Made by a program: the position numbers and the translations under genes
Notes under the pieces: generated by a model
What the model was told of the DNA's origin: nothing
The model's database searches: none
Seen by the model: only the letters and a program-made list of their open reading frames with translations
DNA from: Gordionus sp. m RMFG-2023
Lineage: Eukaryota; Nematomorpha; Gordioida; Chordodea; Parachordodidae
Reading direction: 5' to 3'
Assembly: GCF_954871325.1 (NCBI RefSeq)
Contig: NC_088779.1
Coordinates: 9,240,846 to 9,304,845, forward strand
DNA: 64,000 nucleotides
In this document: piece after piece, positions 29,448 through 41,393 of the stretch
Layout of the letters: the number at the start of each line of letters is the position of its first letter
How positions within the stretch are numbered: the first letter of the stretch is position 1

Positions 29448-30713
29448 CTAAAAAAAATATATTTATTAATTATATTAGGAGTTAGCCAAATCCCGAGGTT
29501 CCAAAAATATTGGTATCAGAATCTCCTTTTAAAAACAAGATAATTCTTTCTAAAATATTCAGAATTTTAAACTCAGGGTCATCCGCGTATTAAATCTCAA
29601 GTAGTGGGGGGGGGGGAAGTAGGAATTTTTCGCAATTATGAGCGTTAATTATAGGCCAACAGTGTAGTTAAAACTAAAAGTATGGATGCACCCTGGGTTT
29701 TCATTTTATAAATTAGTCAGGGGAGACTTCGATGTTATTGGCCTGAGGGAGGGGATCTATAGGGATGTGCTAAATCTGGTTCTCGTGGGATTCATTCAAA
29801 AAATACGAATCGAATAGCGATTATTAGTGTTCGTAGGAATAATAAAATTAACTATGCGAATTCAACTAATTTGTTAGTTTTTTAAAAAAAATATATTATA
29901 AAATTATTTATAAGAAAATATATTGACAAAACTTTTTTTTAAATTATTGCACTGTTATCTTATTTAGCTTGTAGATTCTGAATAATAAAATGGAGTATTA
30001 GCCATTAGGAATAACCTGAGTTGAGCTGATTCAAATATTATATGAAAATATTCAAACTATTTTTGGGTTATATTTCTGAAAATTTATATGATGCGCAAGC
30101 AATTCAGTGTTATGGAAATTTTTAATATGATTTTAAAAAAAAAATTATTCAATTTTATTGGTAGGTAATTTATTTAAAACAGGATACATTCGTTTTATTC
30201 AAGTAAATTTACTATTCGTTTCTATTCGAAACAAAATTTAATATTCAATTTATTTTTAAATAGGCCCTAGTTTTTACAAAAAGTATATATCAAATTTAAT
30301 GTTAAATATATGTTCAAAATTTTATGATGATTTCATTTAGAAAAATTTATTTAGTGTTTGAATGTTATCTTTCATCACTTTTAATCAGGATTAGGATCTA
30401 AAACTAGAAATCTTGGAATCGAGCCAAATTAGACCCCCGTTTAAAAAATTTCCAGGAACCTGATCCATCTTATTTTAAAGAATAATTATTAGAATCCTTT
30501 TTTAAAAGTCCAAGTTTTAAACTCTGGTTATATACCTGGCGCTAGTTTTTAAAAATATACAAATCTCTTTTTACGGTTAAAGAGAATTTTTGGTTAATCC
30601 AATGATATAATATTCTATTCCATTCTCGGCTGCTTAACCAACTTAGTGACAGTGACTCATTGATAAATCAATTAGCTAACATTTTTTATGGCATGGAACC
30701 TCTACTATGAAGC
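29448..30713. other. Sequence upstream of the first recognised HIP1R exon
   Basis: Should contain or lead to the unrecognised first exon. A segment at 29760-30269 begins TAGGGATGTGCTAAA and ends TAGGCCCTA. It holds several ATTCGAAT-type palindromic blocks and could be a hAT-like element, but its flanking octamers do not match. Nothing else is supported. Confidence 0.35.
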
Positions 30714-30925
30714 TCAACTAAAGGAATGTTCAATGGAAGGCGATTCTTTTAATCGGATAAAATATATTTAAAATTAAACAAGTATCTGAAGAAGGATTAT
30801 AATTAAAGGTTAGAGATATGGGCTAAGGTTAATTAAAGGTATTAGAGAAATGGGTTAGGATTATATTATAAAATAGATCAGCTGTTGTAGCGGTAATTTC
30901 TTTGAGTTGGCCCATAGTTACTAAC
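30714..30925. repeat. Dispersed repeat, copy B
   Basis: Second copy of the repeat at 28797-29105, with GGAATGTTCAATGGAAGG, AAATTAAACAAGTATCTGAA and TGTAGCGGTAATTTCTTTGA in the same order and orientation. It is shorter because of internal deletions. Confidence 0.6.
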
Positions 30926-33355
30926 GACGTGCGTACTCAAATAGACAAGTCGCACCCGTATTAATGTGTAATATATAAGTTGTCAAACAAGAATATTAGA
31001 ATTAATAATTTCAATCGTAATAAAATGGGTGCGAAGAGATGGAAAAAAAATGTTGTTTTAAAAAGACAATATATATTTTTTTTAAATATATAAAAGCATT
31101 GACCTATTAATTAATTAAACGTGTATATCTTTTTTTAAATGCGAAAGTTATGTTAAAATGTTAATTTAAGTATTTTTTTAAAAAAATATAAACGATAAGA
31201 AAAAGTTGACATATTGAACAATAATTTAAAGTTTGTGAATCAAAAATTTTTTTAAATTTGGGTGTTATTTCTCCTCAAACCATGTGCTTGCTTCCGATCT
31301 AATATATGTATCATTAGTATCCCGAGCAAAGAATAAGAAATAACTAGGAAAAAAAGTGATACAAAAATTTGGCCTCGCCGGAAATGGAACCAGCAACTCC
31401 TCGTTTTAATTACACTTACCACTTATCCATATGTTTATTAATTTAAAAAAACGATTCAATTTAATATTTATTTAAAACCTATTAATTTAAACGATAAATG
31501 ATTTTTATTAATACCGAGTCCAAAATATCAAAAAATTTTACGATTTCATTAAATTTTAAAATTTCGAATTGAAATTTTTAAAAAAGATTTTGGACATAAT
31601 CTAAAATGAGTTTTTATTTTATAGTTTAAAGCTTGAAATAACATTACTGGTTTTTTAATGTTGTAACTTGTAAGTACATAAATAATTTCACTTTTTTTTT
31701 TGAACGTGACTTTCATACTGCAAATTAGTTTAATTTTTCAACAATAAAAAAAACAATTTAAATCTAATGTTAAATAATGATATATTTGAATCAAGATTAG
31801 ATTATGTTAATGTCACGTCACAAAAATAATGTCACTCTAAATTCTGGGGATACTGTGCAACAACTAACAAAAAGCTGCCGCATGGGTCACCAAGAAACAT
31901 TAAGTCCAATCTAGTGAAGATCAAGGATCCGGTTTTTAACCACTCCATATCGGGAGGGGGGATGGGAGGAATCTCGGCATGATCAGCTAGTGGGAGACCA
32001 TTTTTGTTTCCCACATGAACAATTTACGCAAAAATTTTATGAAATCTTCAGTTATTTTTAAAAAAAAAATAAGCAATTGCATATTGAATAAAAAAAATTA
32101 TATAGGAAATCAAAATGGGGAGTCAACAGCTGATTTGTATTCAACGAAACTTTAAAACGCTACGTTAAATATTATATGTCATTTCTAGAATGATGATGAT
32201 CATTTTGGTTTCAGGCCCTAGGGTACAAAGAAATGGGTAATAATATTCTTGAGAATTTGACCGTGGTCACCCCGAAATTCATAAAGAGAATATTTAACCA
32301 AAAAAATATTTTTTATTTTAATTTTGGATTTTTGTAAATAAGATTAATAATAAAATAAAAAATTTGAATAGATAAAAGTAGTCCCGATTTCGATAGCGTG
32401 CTATGTGACACATTAAAAAATTAAAAATTTTTTGTAACAATAATTTCAACATTTTTGTAAAAATAATCAATATACAATAATGGTATAGGAGGAACTAGGA
32501 AAGAAGTCGGGGGAGTTAAGAAAGGTGGATTATTTATAATTTTTTTAAAAAAAGTTATAACAAAATGATATGAATGGATTCGGAGAGAAAAATTAACAAT
32601 TATTCTTTTCATGTTTAAATAAATAATAAACTTTAATTTTTTTTAGCTCAATGAGACATGATGATAAGTAATTTAACGATTCGGGGAATAAAATAATATA
32701 TCTACTTTGTCAGTGTCAGCCAAAAGTAAGATTAATGGTTTTTAATATTATAAATGATACTTTTAAAAAAAGATATCAATTTACAGTTACTTATAAAACT
32801 ACTATTTGGGATATGTTAATTTTTTGGCACATGAGGTATTTTATTACCCAATTATAGTTAGCAATAGATATCTATTGTGATTTTAAAAAAAGATTCACAA
32901 CATGCTTCCTGATATAAATATCAACTTTTGTCAATTGTCGATGAAGGTATTCACGAATAAATAGGAGTGCCAGGTATATAACGAGTTTTCGATTATTATA
33001 AAAAATGGCTCAAAGCTAATTTAAATTTTTTTGTATTCGTTTATTTTCCTTGCGCTAAATCTTTTTTTTAATAAAAAAATAAATAATTATCTGATGATCA
33101 TTTAATATTGTATGATTTGCCAACTTTCTACTATTTTTGTATGATTTAACTTGCTTCATATAATGTTCATTCGTCTGGGCTTTAAATAGGCATTAATTAA
33201 GCCATAAATATTGGCATAGATATTTTAGAATGGTTAAAGTTGTTTGCCAACTTTATGAAGATCGGCTAATGAGAATTTTTTTTAGAATTTGGCTTAGATT
33301 TATTTTTAGAGTATTCTATATTAAATTAACCAGTATTCATAAAAAAATTCTGATT
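30926..33355. other. Intergenic or 5' intron sequence
   Basis: AT-rich, with one less AT-rich patch at 31840-32010 that is open for 60 codons on the minus strand but shows no recognisable domain. No gene supported. Confidence 0.4.
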
Positions 33356-34035
33356 CAAAGATTTGCAAAGCCCGGCCCGTTAAGATTTTTTGCGCAAGTC
33401 TTACCAGGCCCGATCTTTATTTAAATATTTATCCGGCCTATCATAATTTTTTCTTGCGAAAAGCCCTGATCAGACGGCTTAATTTTTTTAGACGAACTTT
33501 CCGACCCGCTATCAAATTTTTTCCAAATGTCAATTAATGCTCTTACCATAAATTCATAGTTAGCGCGAATTCACGGCGAAGTATACAAAATATGATATAA
33601 ATATAAAAATTTACATTAATCTTTGTATACTTTGCCGCGATAGCTCTAACTGTGAATGCACTGATACATACCTATATTTTATGGCTATCTATTTCTATAA
33701 CAAACATTTTATGAATCAATTGCGTTTCGATCTCTGTATTGTGTGTATTTGTAATTGGATCATGAACTTTTTGTGAATTCAATATTTTTTTATAAATTTA
33801 GTATTTTAGTTAAGATAGCTTTTAAAATTATAAAAAAATAAGCATATTGTATTTATTTAAAATCAAATAGTATTAATCAAAATAAATTTATTAGCTCTAA
33901 ATTTAAAAAAAAAAATTTTTAAATTGATTTTCGATGTCTGGTCCTGATATTTTATGTATGGATTACCCGGACTGACCTAGCCCGTTTTCCCCCTCGGTCC
34001 GTTATGGCTTTCGGACGGGCCTTGCACGATCTCTA
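33356..34035. mobile_element. Non-autonomous hAT element, 680 bp, with a nested hairpin
   Basis: Left end CAAAGATTTGCAAAGCCC; right end, reverse complemented, TAGAGATCGTGCAAGGCCC. Flanks are TTCTGATT (33348-33355) and ATCTGATT (34036-34043), 7 of 8 identical. The interior repeats GCCCGGCCC / GGACGGGCC-type motifs typical of this window's GC-rich-ended elements. It contains a smaller inverted repeat at 33552-33657. No transposase. Confidence 0.78.
33552..33657. repeat. Inverted-repeat MITE, about 106 bp, nested in the 33356 element
   Basis: Two arms of about 36 bp pair around a short AT loop. Left TTCATAGTTAGCGCGAATTC, right reverse complemented TTCACAGTTAGAGCTATCGC; both continue to GCGAAGTATACAAA / GCAAAGTATACAAA. 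No duplication long enough to classify it; a TA target is possible. Confidence 0.65.
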
Positions 34036-34043
34036 ATCTGATT

Positions 34044-35800
34044 ACAAAATTCTCAATTTTTTAAATTTTACCATTATAAATAATATATCAGAATTAATAT
34101 TGTTCAGTAAAGTGTCAGTTAATTAATTTACCAGTAAAATAATGATTACTTTACCAATCAGTCAAACAAATAAAAATTAATTTAATTCTAACCATCTCAC
34201 TTCATTTTCATATATAGACAAACCCTAAGAGCCAGTCGCGGCTCATTAAATATTCAGATAAATTATATACATTAATATTGTTACATTAGGTTTTTGCGAA
34301 AGGTAAAATATTAAATAAAATTGGTATGGACGCGCCTATAAGGTTTTCGCGATATTATAATTGGACAATTTCTCTCTCTCCAATCATTTTTTAGGCGGCT
34401 GAAAAAAATGGTCATTTCGATATCGGTAATCTTTTTTTGAAAACATAGCCTAACTTTTTAAGAAAGCAGAAATAAATTAAATGGCACCTTAATATTTATA
34501 GGAATCTTCTTCGGCGTCTATTAACAGGAATTCGTTATTTAAAAATAGAGCTCAACCATTAAAAAAGCACGGAAATAAATAAACCGCGCCTCAATGCTTA
34601 GCGGATCTATTTCGTCAAGCGTCTGTAAATTGACAGGAAATAGCTAAATAAATAGCCATTACTATATTCTTTTCTTCGTATAATAATTTTAATATTTCTT
34701 TGTTCTTCTTAAGGTTAAAGAATATTTCAATAAACATGGCCTTCGATTGTCCAAGAATCTGACCTAGCTGATTACTATTAAAACGAGTTCACGTAAAAAT
34801 AAAGACCAAAAATAATGACAACCTACTTGGAGCCTGCAATGAGATCAAAAATGCTAAATACAAAAAAGGGGGAATGCAATGCAATATTTCTTTTATATTC
34901 ACGAAAATAATGAATTAATAGATGTTAGGGAAGGTTATACTTATATCATAATTGAATTTTTAACAAAAAAGTAACTAAAAAATAGAAAATATTTTTTTCC
35001 CACCGAATATTTTTAATTTAGAATTTTGCGCTTTCGAAATGAAAGAGGTTAAATTATTGATATTACATTTTTTAAAAAAAGTACTAACATTATGACAATA
35101 CCTAATATGAATCTACTTGGGGCAGAGGGCTGAAAAACCAGAGGCATTCACAAAGAAGATCTTGACAATTTAATTGGTTACCGTTTTAAATCGTTAAAAA
35201 CAAAAAATGGGAATTTTGCTTATTCTTAAAAAATGGCTAAAAATAGATAAAAAAATCATTAAGATTCTCAAAAATTTCAATTTGGGAACATTTTGGGAAT
35301 CTAGATTATATATCTTCCATTTTTAGCGATTTTTTTAAAAACTATTTAAATACAAGGGTTTATTTCCCTAGCATCTCCAATAATATTTCTATTACTTTTA
35401 AAATTTTCTAGGAGATATAAGAGAATTTTTATTAGTTAGAACCGATTTCATTTAAACTTTATTTGTATTTCATAATTTTTTATTTTATTTTATTATTTAT
35501 TTTATATCAAATATTTAGTATTATTTTAAAATCTTGATATTTGTATTACCTAATCATGTTTGCAAAAAAATGTCTAAATATTATAAAAATAAAAATTGCA
35601 CAGGGTAAAAAAAATGATATGTACATTGTTAAAAAAAATGTACTGGTTAAAAAGATAAGAATATGTCTTATTTTCTCAACAGGCGCCTTTAGCAATTTTT
35701 CATAATGTTTATATAGTTGAGAGTGAAATTTTGGTATTATATCTAATAATAAACTGTCATTATTTCTTGATAGCAAAATGACCTATTAGTAGATTTAATG
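34044..35800. other. Intergenic sequence
   Basis: AT-rich. A 76-codon minus-strand frame at 35546-35776 has no recognisable domain, ends in a hydrophobic AT-driven tail and adjoins the LINE fragment. I do not call it a gene. Confidence 0.4.
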
Positions 35801-36315
35801 ATAGAAAGGATGGCTTAAATAGGGAAGTATATCTGGTGTAATGTGCGACAAGAAGATGCCAATATGGTTGAAAAGCAAAGCTTACAAATCCATCGTAAGA
35901 CCGGTGTTACTCTATGGAAGTGAAACATGGGCATTAAACGCTACGAAAGAAAAGAAGTTATTACAAGCCACGGAGATGAGAATGATAGGGTGGAGCTTGG
36001 GGTATACTAAACTCGACCATATGAAGAATGACTGTCTCAGAGCAAATGGGTATTCAACCTATGGCGGACTTGATAATCGAAAATCGGTTAAGGTGGTATG
36101 GTCATATACTAAGAAGGGAGACGAATGATGTAAATCGAAAAGTATTGGGCATGGAGGTGCCGGGAAAGAGAGGAAGAGGACGACCTCGTGTTACGTGGAA
36201 AGGTCAAGTAGATAAAGTTATAACTAAGAAGATAAATCCGGACATGGCCCTTACTCGATCAAGATGGAAGAAACTTATCAAAACAAACACGACTGTGGGA
36301 CCATATGCATGATAA
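35800..36315 (+). mobile_element. RTE-like LINE, 3' end of the reverse transcriptase ORF
   Basis: Translation gives the typical RT tail: CDKKMPIWLKSKAYKSIVRP, LLYGSETWAL, EMRMIGWSLG, then in the next frame ENRLRWYGHILRR and GKRGRGRPRVTW. This is the C-terminal connection region of RTE-type elements. One frameshift near 36028-36035 separates the two frames, and a stop lies upstream near 35815. A GA-rich tail (GATAAAGAAGAAGAT) follows the final stop, as in RTE 3' ends. The copy is 5'-truncated and GC-richer than its surroundings. Confidence 0.85.
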
Positions 36316-38045
36316 AGAAGAAGATAATCTTGAAAACAATTTGATGGATAAATAAAATCTAAATATTGTACTAAAATTGAGTTCATAACCACCTACCATT
36401 AAATTTTTAAAAAATAATCTCTTTATACTAATTAACCATATCTTGGGCCCTCGGCAAATCATTCATATGGGACTACATGTGTGTGTCATCATTCCCTTCA
36501 AACATAAATTTTAATTTAATAACACAGGCTGAAATTAAAAAGATAAACTTAAAAACTTCTTATTCACTCCAGTAGTGACTTCTACTAATGGGCATTTTTC
36601 GTCTTCAACATTTTTGTTTTTAAAAAATCTTGGCAATAAATACGACTTTTCACAAATGAACCAAGAGAATTCCTTTTTATTCGACAAAAAATTCAAATAG
36701 AAATTTTTAGACACAATTATGGTTCCTTTTTGTGGACTCAATTATAGAATTTTATTTTTAATTATATATTTATAAATTATAATATTTTTAATTAGGTTTT
36801 ATGTATATTAAATAAAATTGTAATACATAAAAAATAAATTATAATACTATTGGTTATACATTAATTTCTCTAGTTTTTTGTAAAAATTAATGAAAGATGT
36901 AATATTGATTTTTTACATATTAAAAAGTTGATTCTTGTCTTAAAAAAGTACAAATACTCTATAAGGTTTTTGAATAATAATATTCAATTTATTACTTATA
37001 TTTTTGGATGAATCAAATAAATGTTCAGATATTTGTGTAAAATTGCAAAATATTTTTAACCTTATTTAACCCTTTCAGGTTGGATAATATGAATTGGAAA
37101 CCACTTACAAAATATTAAGTTAAAACTTAATGAGATTATATTTTGTAACCACCAAAATATTAAAATTAAAAATATTTTGAAACAACCCCATTTATTGCAC
37201 AAGTCATATAGTATTTATATTTGAAACAGGAGTTAATAAAATATGATATTTATTATTTTGATGATAACAGATTTAATAAGATGTAGGTGCAATCAATGCA
37301 ATTTCACCTTTCATCATATCTTATTTACAATTTTTTATGACTCCTATATGGTTGAGGGAGGTTTTAAGTATATTTTATTATATAAATAAAAATAAAACTA
37401 TTACTATTACTACAACAAAATCAAAAATATTATAGGCAGTATTTTTATAAGCTGGAAGCGTTAAAGCTGAATTATGTTCAGATTTATCATTTCATAAATG
37501 AGCAAATTATTTTTATGAGGAAAATTTATAAAAATAAAACTTTTCAGTAGAAAAATAAAATGATATATAAATAAAATAAAATTTAAAAAATATATCCTTT
37601 AAATATGCATCATATAAACAGTTTTGGATTAGGTTTCCTGACTTGTTATTGATAATAGGCATAGTCAGGAATTTGCTGGGGAAGGTGACCACTATTATAT
37701 TTGTTTCTATAAATTTTATTAAAAGTCTTAACATTCACACATTGCTGGCCTTAGGCTATGTTATATTTTTGGGATTTTCATTTTTAATAAAAATATATTT
37801 TTCCTTAAAATTTTGTATTAGTCATTATTTTAAAAATATATCACCTTTTACTTTTTCTTTCAGATTCTTATTTAGGGATATAAGGGTGTAGGGGTCTGTA
37901 GATGGATTTTTCTATAATATTTACTCAGGTTAGACATGTGGTATGGAGAGGGTTATTTCCCTTCCCTTCCCAATTGATTAAGTAAATGTCACTATTAATA
38001 ACTTAACCTATTCAATAAATAAATACATTATTAATTTGCTGATAC
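36316..38045. other. Intergenic sequence
   Basis: AT-rich. Short open frames at 36535-36741 (-) and 37643-37891 (+) show no recognisable domain. Their composition follows the AT-rich background, so I leave them uncalled. Confidence 0.4.
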
Positions 38046-38242
38046 TAGTGTTGTTAAACAGTTAGATTTTTAAAAATGGCTGTCAAAATTTTAACCAAAA
38101 GATATTATAGAAACCTGGAAATTTTGTTCATAGATGGCAGAAAGGTTTAGATATCTATCAGAAAATCTCAAGGCTTACATAATATCATTTTGGCTAAGAT
38201 CTTAATTTAAAATTTGCTAAACCGAATCATTTAAAAACATTA
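38046..38242. mobile_element. Hairpin MITE, 197 bp (TARTGYTGTTAAAC family)
   Basis: Ends TAGTGTTGTTAAACAGTTAG and, reverse complemented, TAATGTTTTTAAATGATTCG. Flanking octamers GCTGATAC (38038-38045) and ACTGATAC (38243-38250) match at 7 of 8. The element is nearly palindromic throughout, so a transcript would fold into one long hairpin. The 8-bp duplication indicates hAT transposition. Confidence 0.82.
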
Positions 38243-38250
38243 ACTGATAC

Positions 38251-39324
38251 CTATCAGTGCAATAAAATCATAATAAATTATTTATATTTTCAAAAGCAAT
38301 GAAAAGAATCATTTATAATTTTAATAATAAAATGGTTTATATTAACTACATTTGGAAGCATACCACAAAAATAATATCTTTTTCTCAAAATATTATTGTG
38401 GGCCCTTCTTATTTGTGATCCCTGTATCTGTAAAAAAATTAGCCTAACTAAAGTGGGTTCCTTTTAATTATATTTACCACCAAATTAATAAGTCATTTTT
38501 AAAATGAATCTTGAAAAAAAAAAAAATATATAAAATGGCTATTCTTAAAAATTCTAAAATATATTTAGATAAATTTAAAATAATTTGAATTAAATTTGCG
38601 CGATTAATCTTACATAACAATTTAACAAAATTATATTTTAATGTCTAATATAAAAATATAATCAACATCAACATAAGTAAATATGATTTTTTTTTTCAAG
38701 TGAGAAAAATTAATAATTTTAACACTAATTTATATTAAATTTATTAGTTATTTTTATACTTGAGAATCTAAGAATTCTTTTTGTTTGGTTATCTTAATAC
38801 CATTCATTTCAATTTTTCATTTTTCATTTATTATTAAATAAACTATTATAAAAATGTTTGACAGACAATTCAACCAATCATTGTGATTGATAGCCATCAA
38901 ACTTAATGGGGTTATTAAAATAAGATTTTATAGATTTTAAAATGAAACGCTTAAATATAAGATTTTCGACATTACAAAATGATGAGAGCCGTTAAATGGA
39001 TAACTTGACTAAGATATGTTAAATTCGAAAATTGACTGCAATCATTACCAAAGGAAGAAAATAAACTGACTAATAAGATTAAAATAAATTCATGACACAG
39101 ATTCAGATGTGATAAATGATATATAATCATTCTGATCCGCCTCTCAATAAAGATAACTTGAAAACATATGATGGAATTATCCCACGAATTAAATTTATAC
39201 CAAGTTGAAAAGATTTCCCATTATAAAAAACTGGAGATCCTTGAGATTTGGCAAATCACCTGAAAATATTTTATGTGGACTATGATTAATGTATTGAATG
39301 GATAATGTGAATCAAAATTAAAAT
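38251..39324. other. Intergenic sequence
   Basis: AT-rich without supported coding or repeat features. Confidence 0.35.
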
Positions 39325-39573
39325 ATGAGTGAGATATATGTTGATAATAATTCTGAACAAGATATATACTGGATGGAAAAATTTGAGATAACCGAAGATG
39401 ATATAGGATTGAATTATGTGGGTAAAAACCTAAGAAAGCACATGGATCATCTAGATAAAAAAACTCAAGCAATAGATAATCAGACATTAAAAGCTTATTT
39501 GAGACTTGGAGATCATATGGCAGAAATGACAAATACATTAGATATAAATAAAATTATAAACAAATGTGATTAA
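39325..39573 (+). CDS. Hypothetical 82-codon open frame
   Basis: Starts MSEIYVDNNSEQDIYWMEKF and ends DINKIINKCD. The product is hydrophilic and acidic at the start, with a middle Lys/Asp-rich helix-like stretch (GKNLRKHMDHLDKKTQ), and has no membrane segment. Amino-acid use is more protein-like than in most chance frames of this AT-rich region. I recognise no family and see no splice partners. It could be a small gene, an exon or chance. Confidence 0.25.
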   Translation: MSEIYVDNNSEQDIYWMEKFEITEDDIGLNYVGKNLRKHMDHLDKKTQAIDNQTLKAYLRLGDHMAEMTNTLDINKIINKCD

Positions 39574-39699
39574 ATGGAACAATGATAATGGAAATTTTTT
39601 GACTCAAGTTAAATTATAAATATTATATTTTTAATCTTTAGGAAAAGTGGAACCAAATAATTCTCACATTAAAGATGTCAATTCTACAAAATTCATTAT

Positions 39700-40460
39700 C
39701 ATTTTGGACCCAAATAAGAAAAAAATATATATAATTCTTTTAAATTTTACTAATCTCTATATTTTATCTTCTTCCAAATTATTATAAAAATTACATATCA
39801 TTTTAATAATCTTTTATTCCTAATTACTATATTTTTTTCTCCTCCATTTTTTTCTTATCTTAATTTATCCTCCATTTTTAATTTTTCTTTTATTTTTTTA
39901 CTTTACCAAAAATTTTATTAAATTTTGAATTTATCCTCCATCTTTTCTTTTATTTTTTTACTTTAACCAAAAAATTTTTATTTCTTAATTTGAATATAAA
40001 ATAAACAATAAAATAAATAAATAAAAAAGTTTTTTTCTAATTTAGAATGCTATTTATTTATTTTTTACATAAAAACCTACATTCTTCAAAACACGTTTTT
40101 CTTTTCATTACTATATTATACCATGCTTTATTACTAATTTTCTACTAAAATTATATATCTTCTATTATCCAACATTTTTTAATTATCTTTTTATTATTAT
40201 TTATTTACTTAATTACCTTTAATACATTACCCAAATATTACTAATTTATATAATCAATTTAATTATTCAAATTTTATTTCCAAATTTATTAACCACTTTT
40301 TTAAATTAATATAATAATCTCTTTTTATATCATAAATAAATAAATTTATTATATTTAAAATTTATCATCTAGTCACCTATTGATTTAAACCTATACTTGA
40401 AAAATCAAGTATTTTTTTATCATTTTTAAATAATTTATATTTAATATTTCTTAATTTTTT
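39700..40460. repeat. G-poor pyrimidine-rich low-complexity tract
   Basis: About 760 bases in which the plus strand has almost no G and is dominated by T, C and A, with recurring TCCTCCATTTTT and TTCTTTTATTTTTTTACTTTA blocks (two close copies near 39865-39910 and 39935-39965). The strand asymmetry is far stronger than elsewhere in the window. Confidence 0.6.
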
Positions 40461-41385
40461 AAAAATACATAAAAAATTTATATAGAAGAGACCTGGCTAC
40501 ATTAAGTACAGGGAACGTTAGATCACTCTAATTACAAATTGACCTATGTCACAATCAATAGTTCTTGGCATTGGGAATCAGAACCTAATCAAATAGAAAT
40601 AAAAAATATATACTAAAATCTGATTATTAATCTTTATTTAATAAATAACTATAATCAAATACAAAGTGAAAAACATAAAAAAATTAAAAGAAAAATAAAA
40701 TTAATTTAGGAAAAATAAAAGTAAAAAATTAAAATCTAAGTTAAACAAAAAATTTATAATTTTTCGCACCATGATTTCTCCATTATATATCCTTTTTCTT
40801 TAATCAACATTTACATAGTCTCCCAAGCGAAAAATAAAAAGTTCTACATCCCACTTGTTAAAACTCTTTTTTTCTCATTTACATAGACGGGGATCTAAAT
40901 AATAACTTAATAATTTTAATAAAACATTATTTTTGTTTACGATTTGAATAATGCATTTTTTTGTAACGCAAAAATGCAACAACCTATTATTTTATTAAAC
41001 TAGGAGCCCAACATAGATAATTATGTCATAGATGATTGACTAAAAAATTGTGAAAAATATTTAATATTTTTTTAGTTTATTTAATTTTTACAGAAAAAAA
41101 TTGATACATAAATAAATACTAACACAATTTTATTCTAGTTAATTTTTTTTTAAATAAGATAAATAAAATTTAAATTTTATTAACTACTTTTATTTTATTC
41201 TAATATAAATTATTATTTTATAACATAATACCTCTATTTCTAAGATTTATTATTATATGAATATAAATATAAGACTTTTATCTTATATTATATATATTAT
41301 TATCCATTAGTTTTTTCACTCTACCCAAATGTATGACCATCTAACAAATGACTGTTGATGGTAAAGGTAATAATTTAAATTATAC
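40461..41385. other. Intergenic sequence
   Basis: AT-rich, still somewhat G-poor. No gene or element supported. Confidence 0.35.
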
Positions 41386-41393
41386 CTAAAATA

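Noticed and set aside
29760-30269. hAT element from TAGGGATGTGC to GGCCCTA
   Set aside because: Ends agree over only a few bases and flanking octamers (GGGATCTA, GTTTTTAC) do not match.
31832-32014. 60-codon minus frame with proline-rich segment
   Set aside because: No domain, no splice context, isolated; treated as chance.
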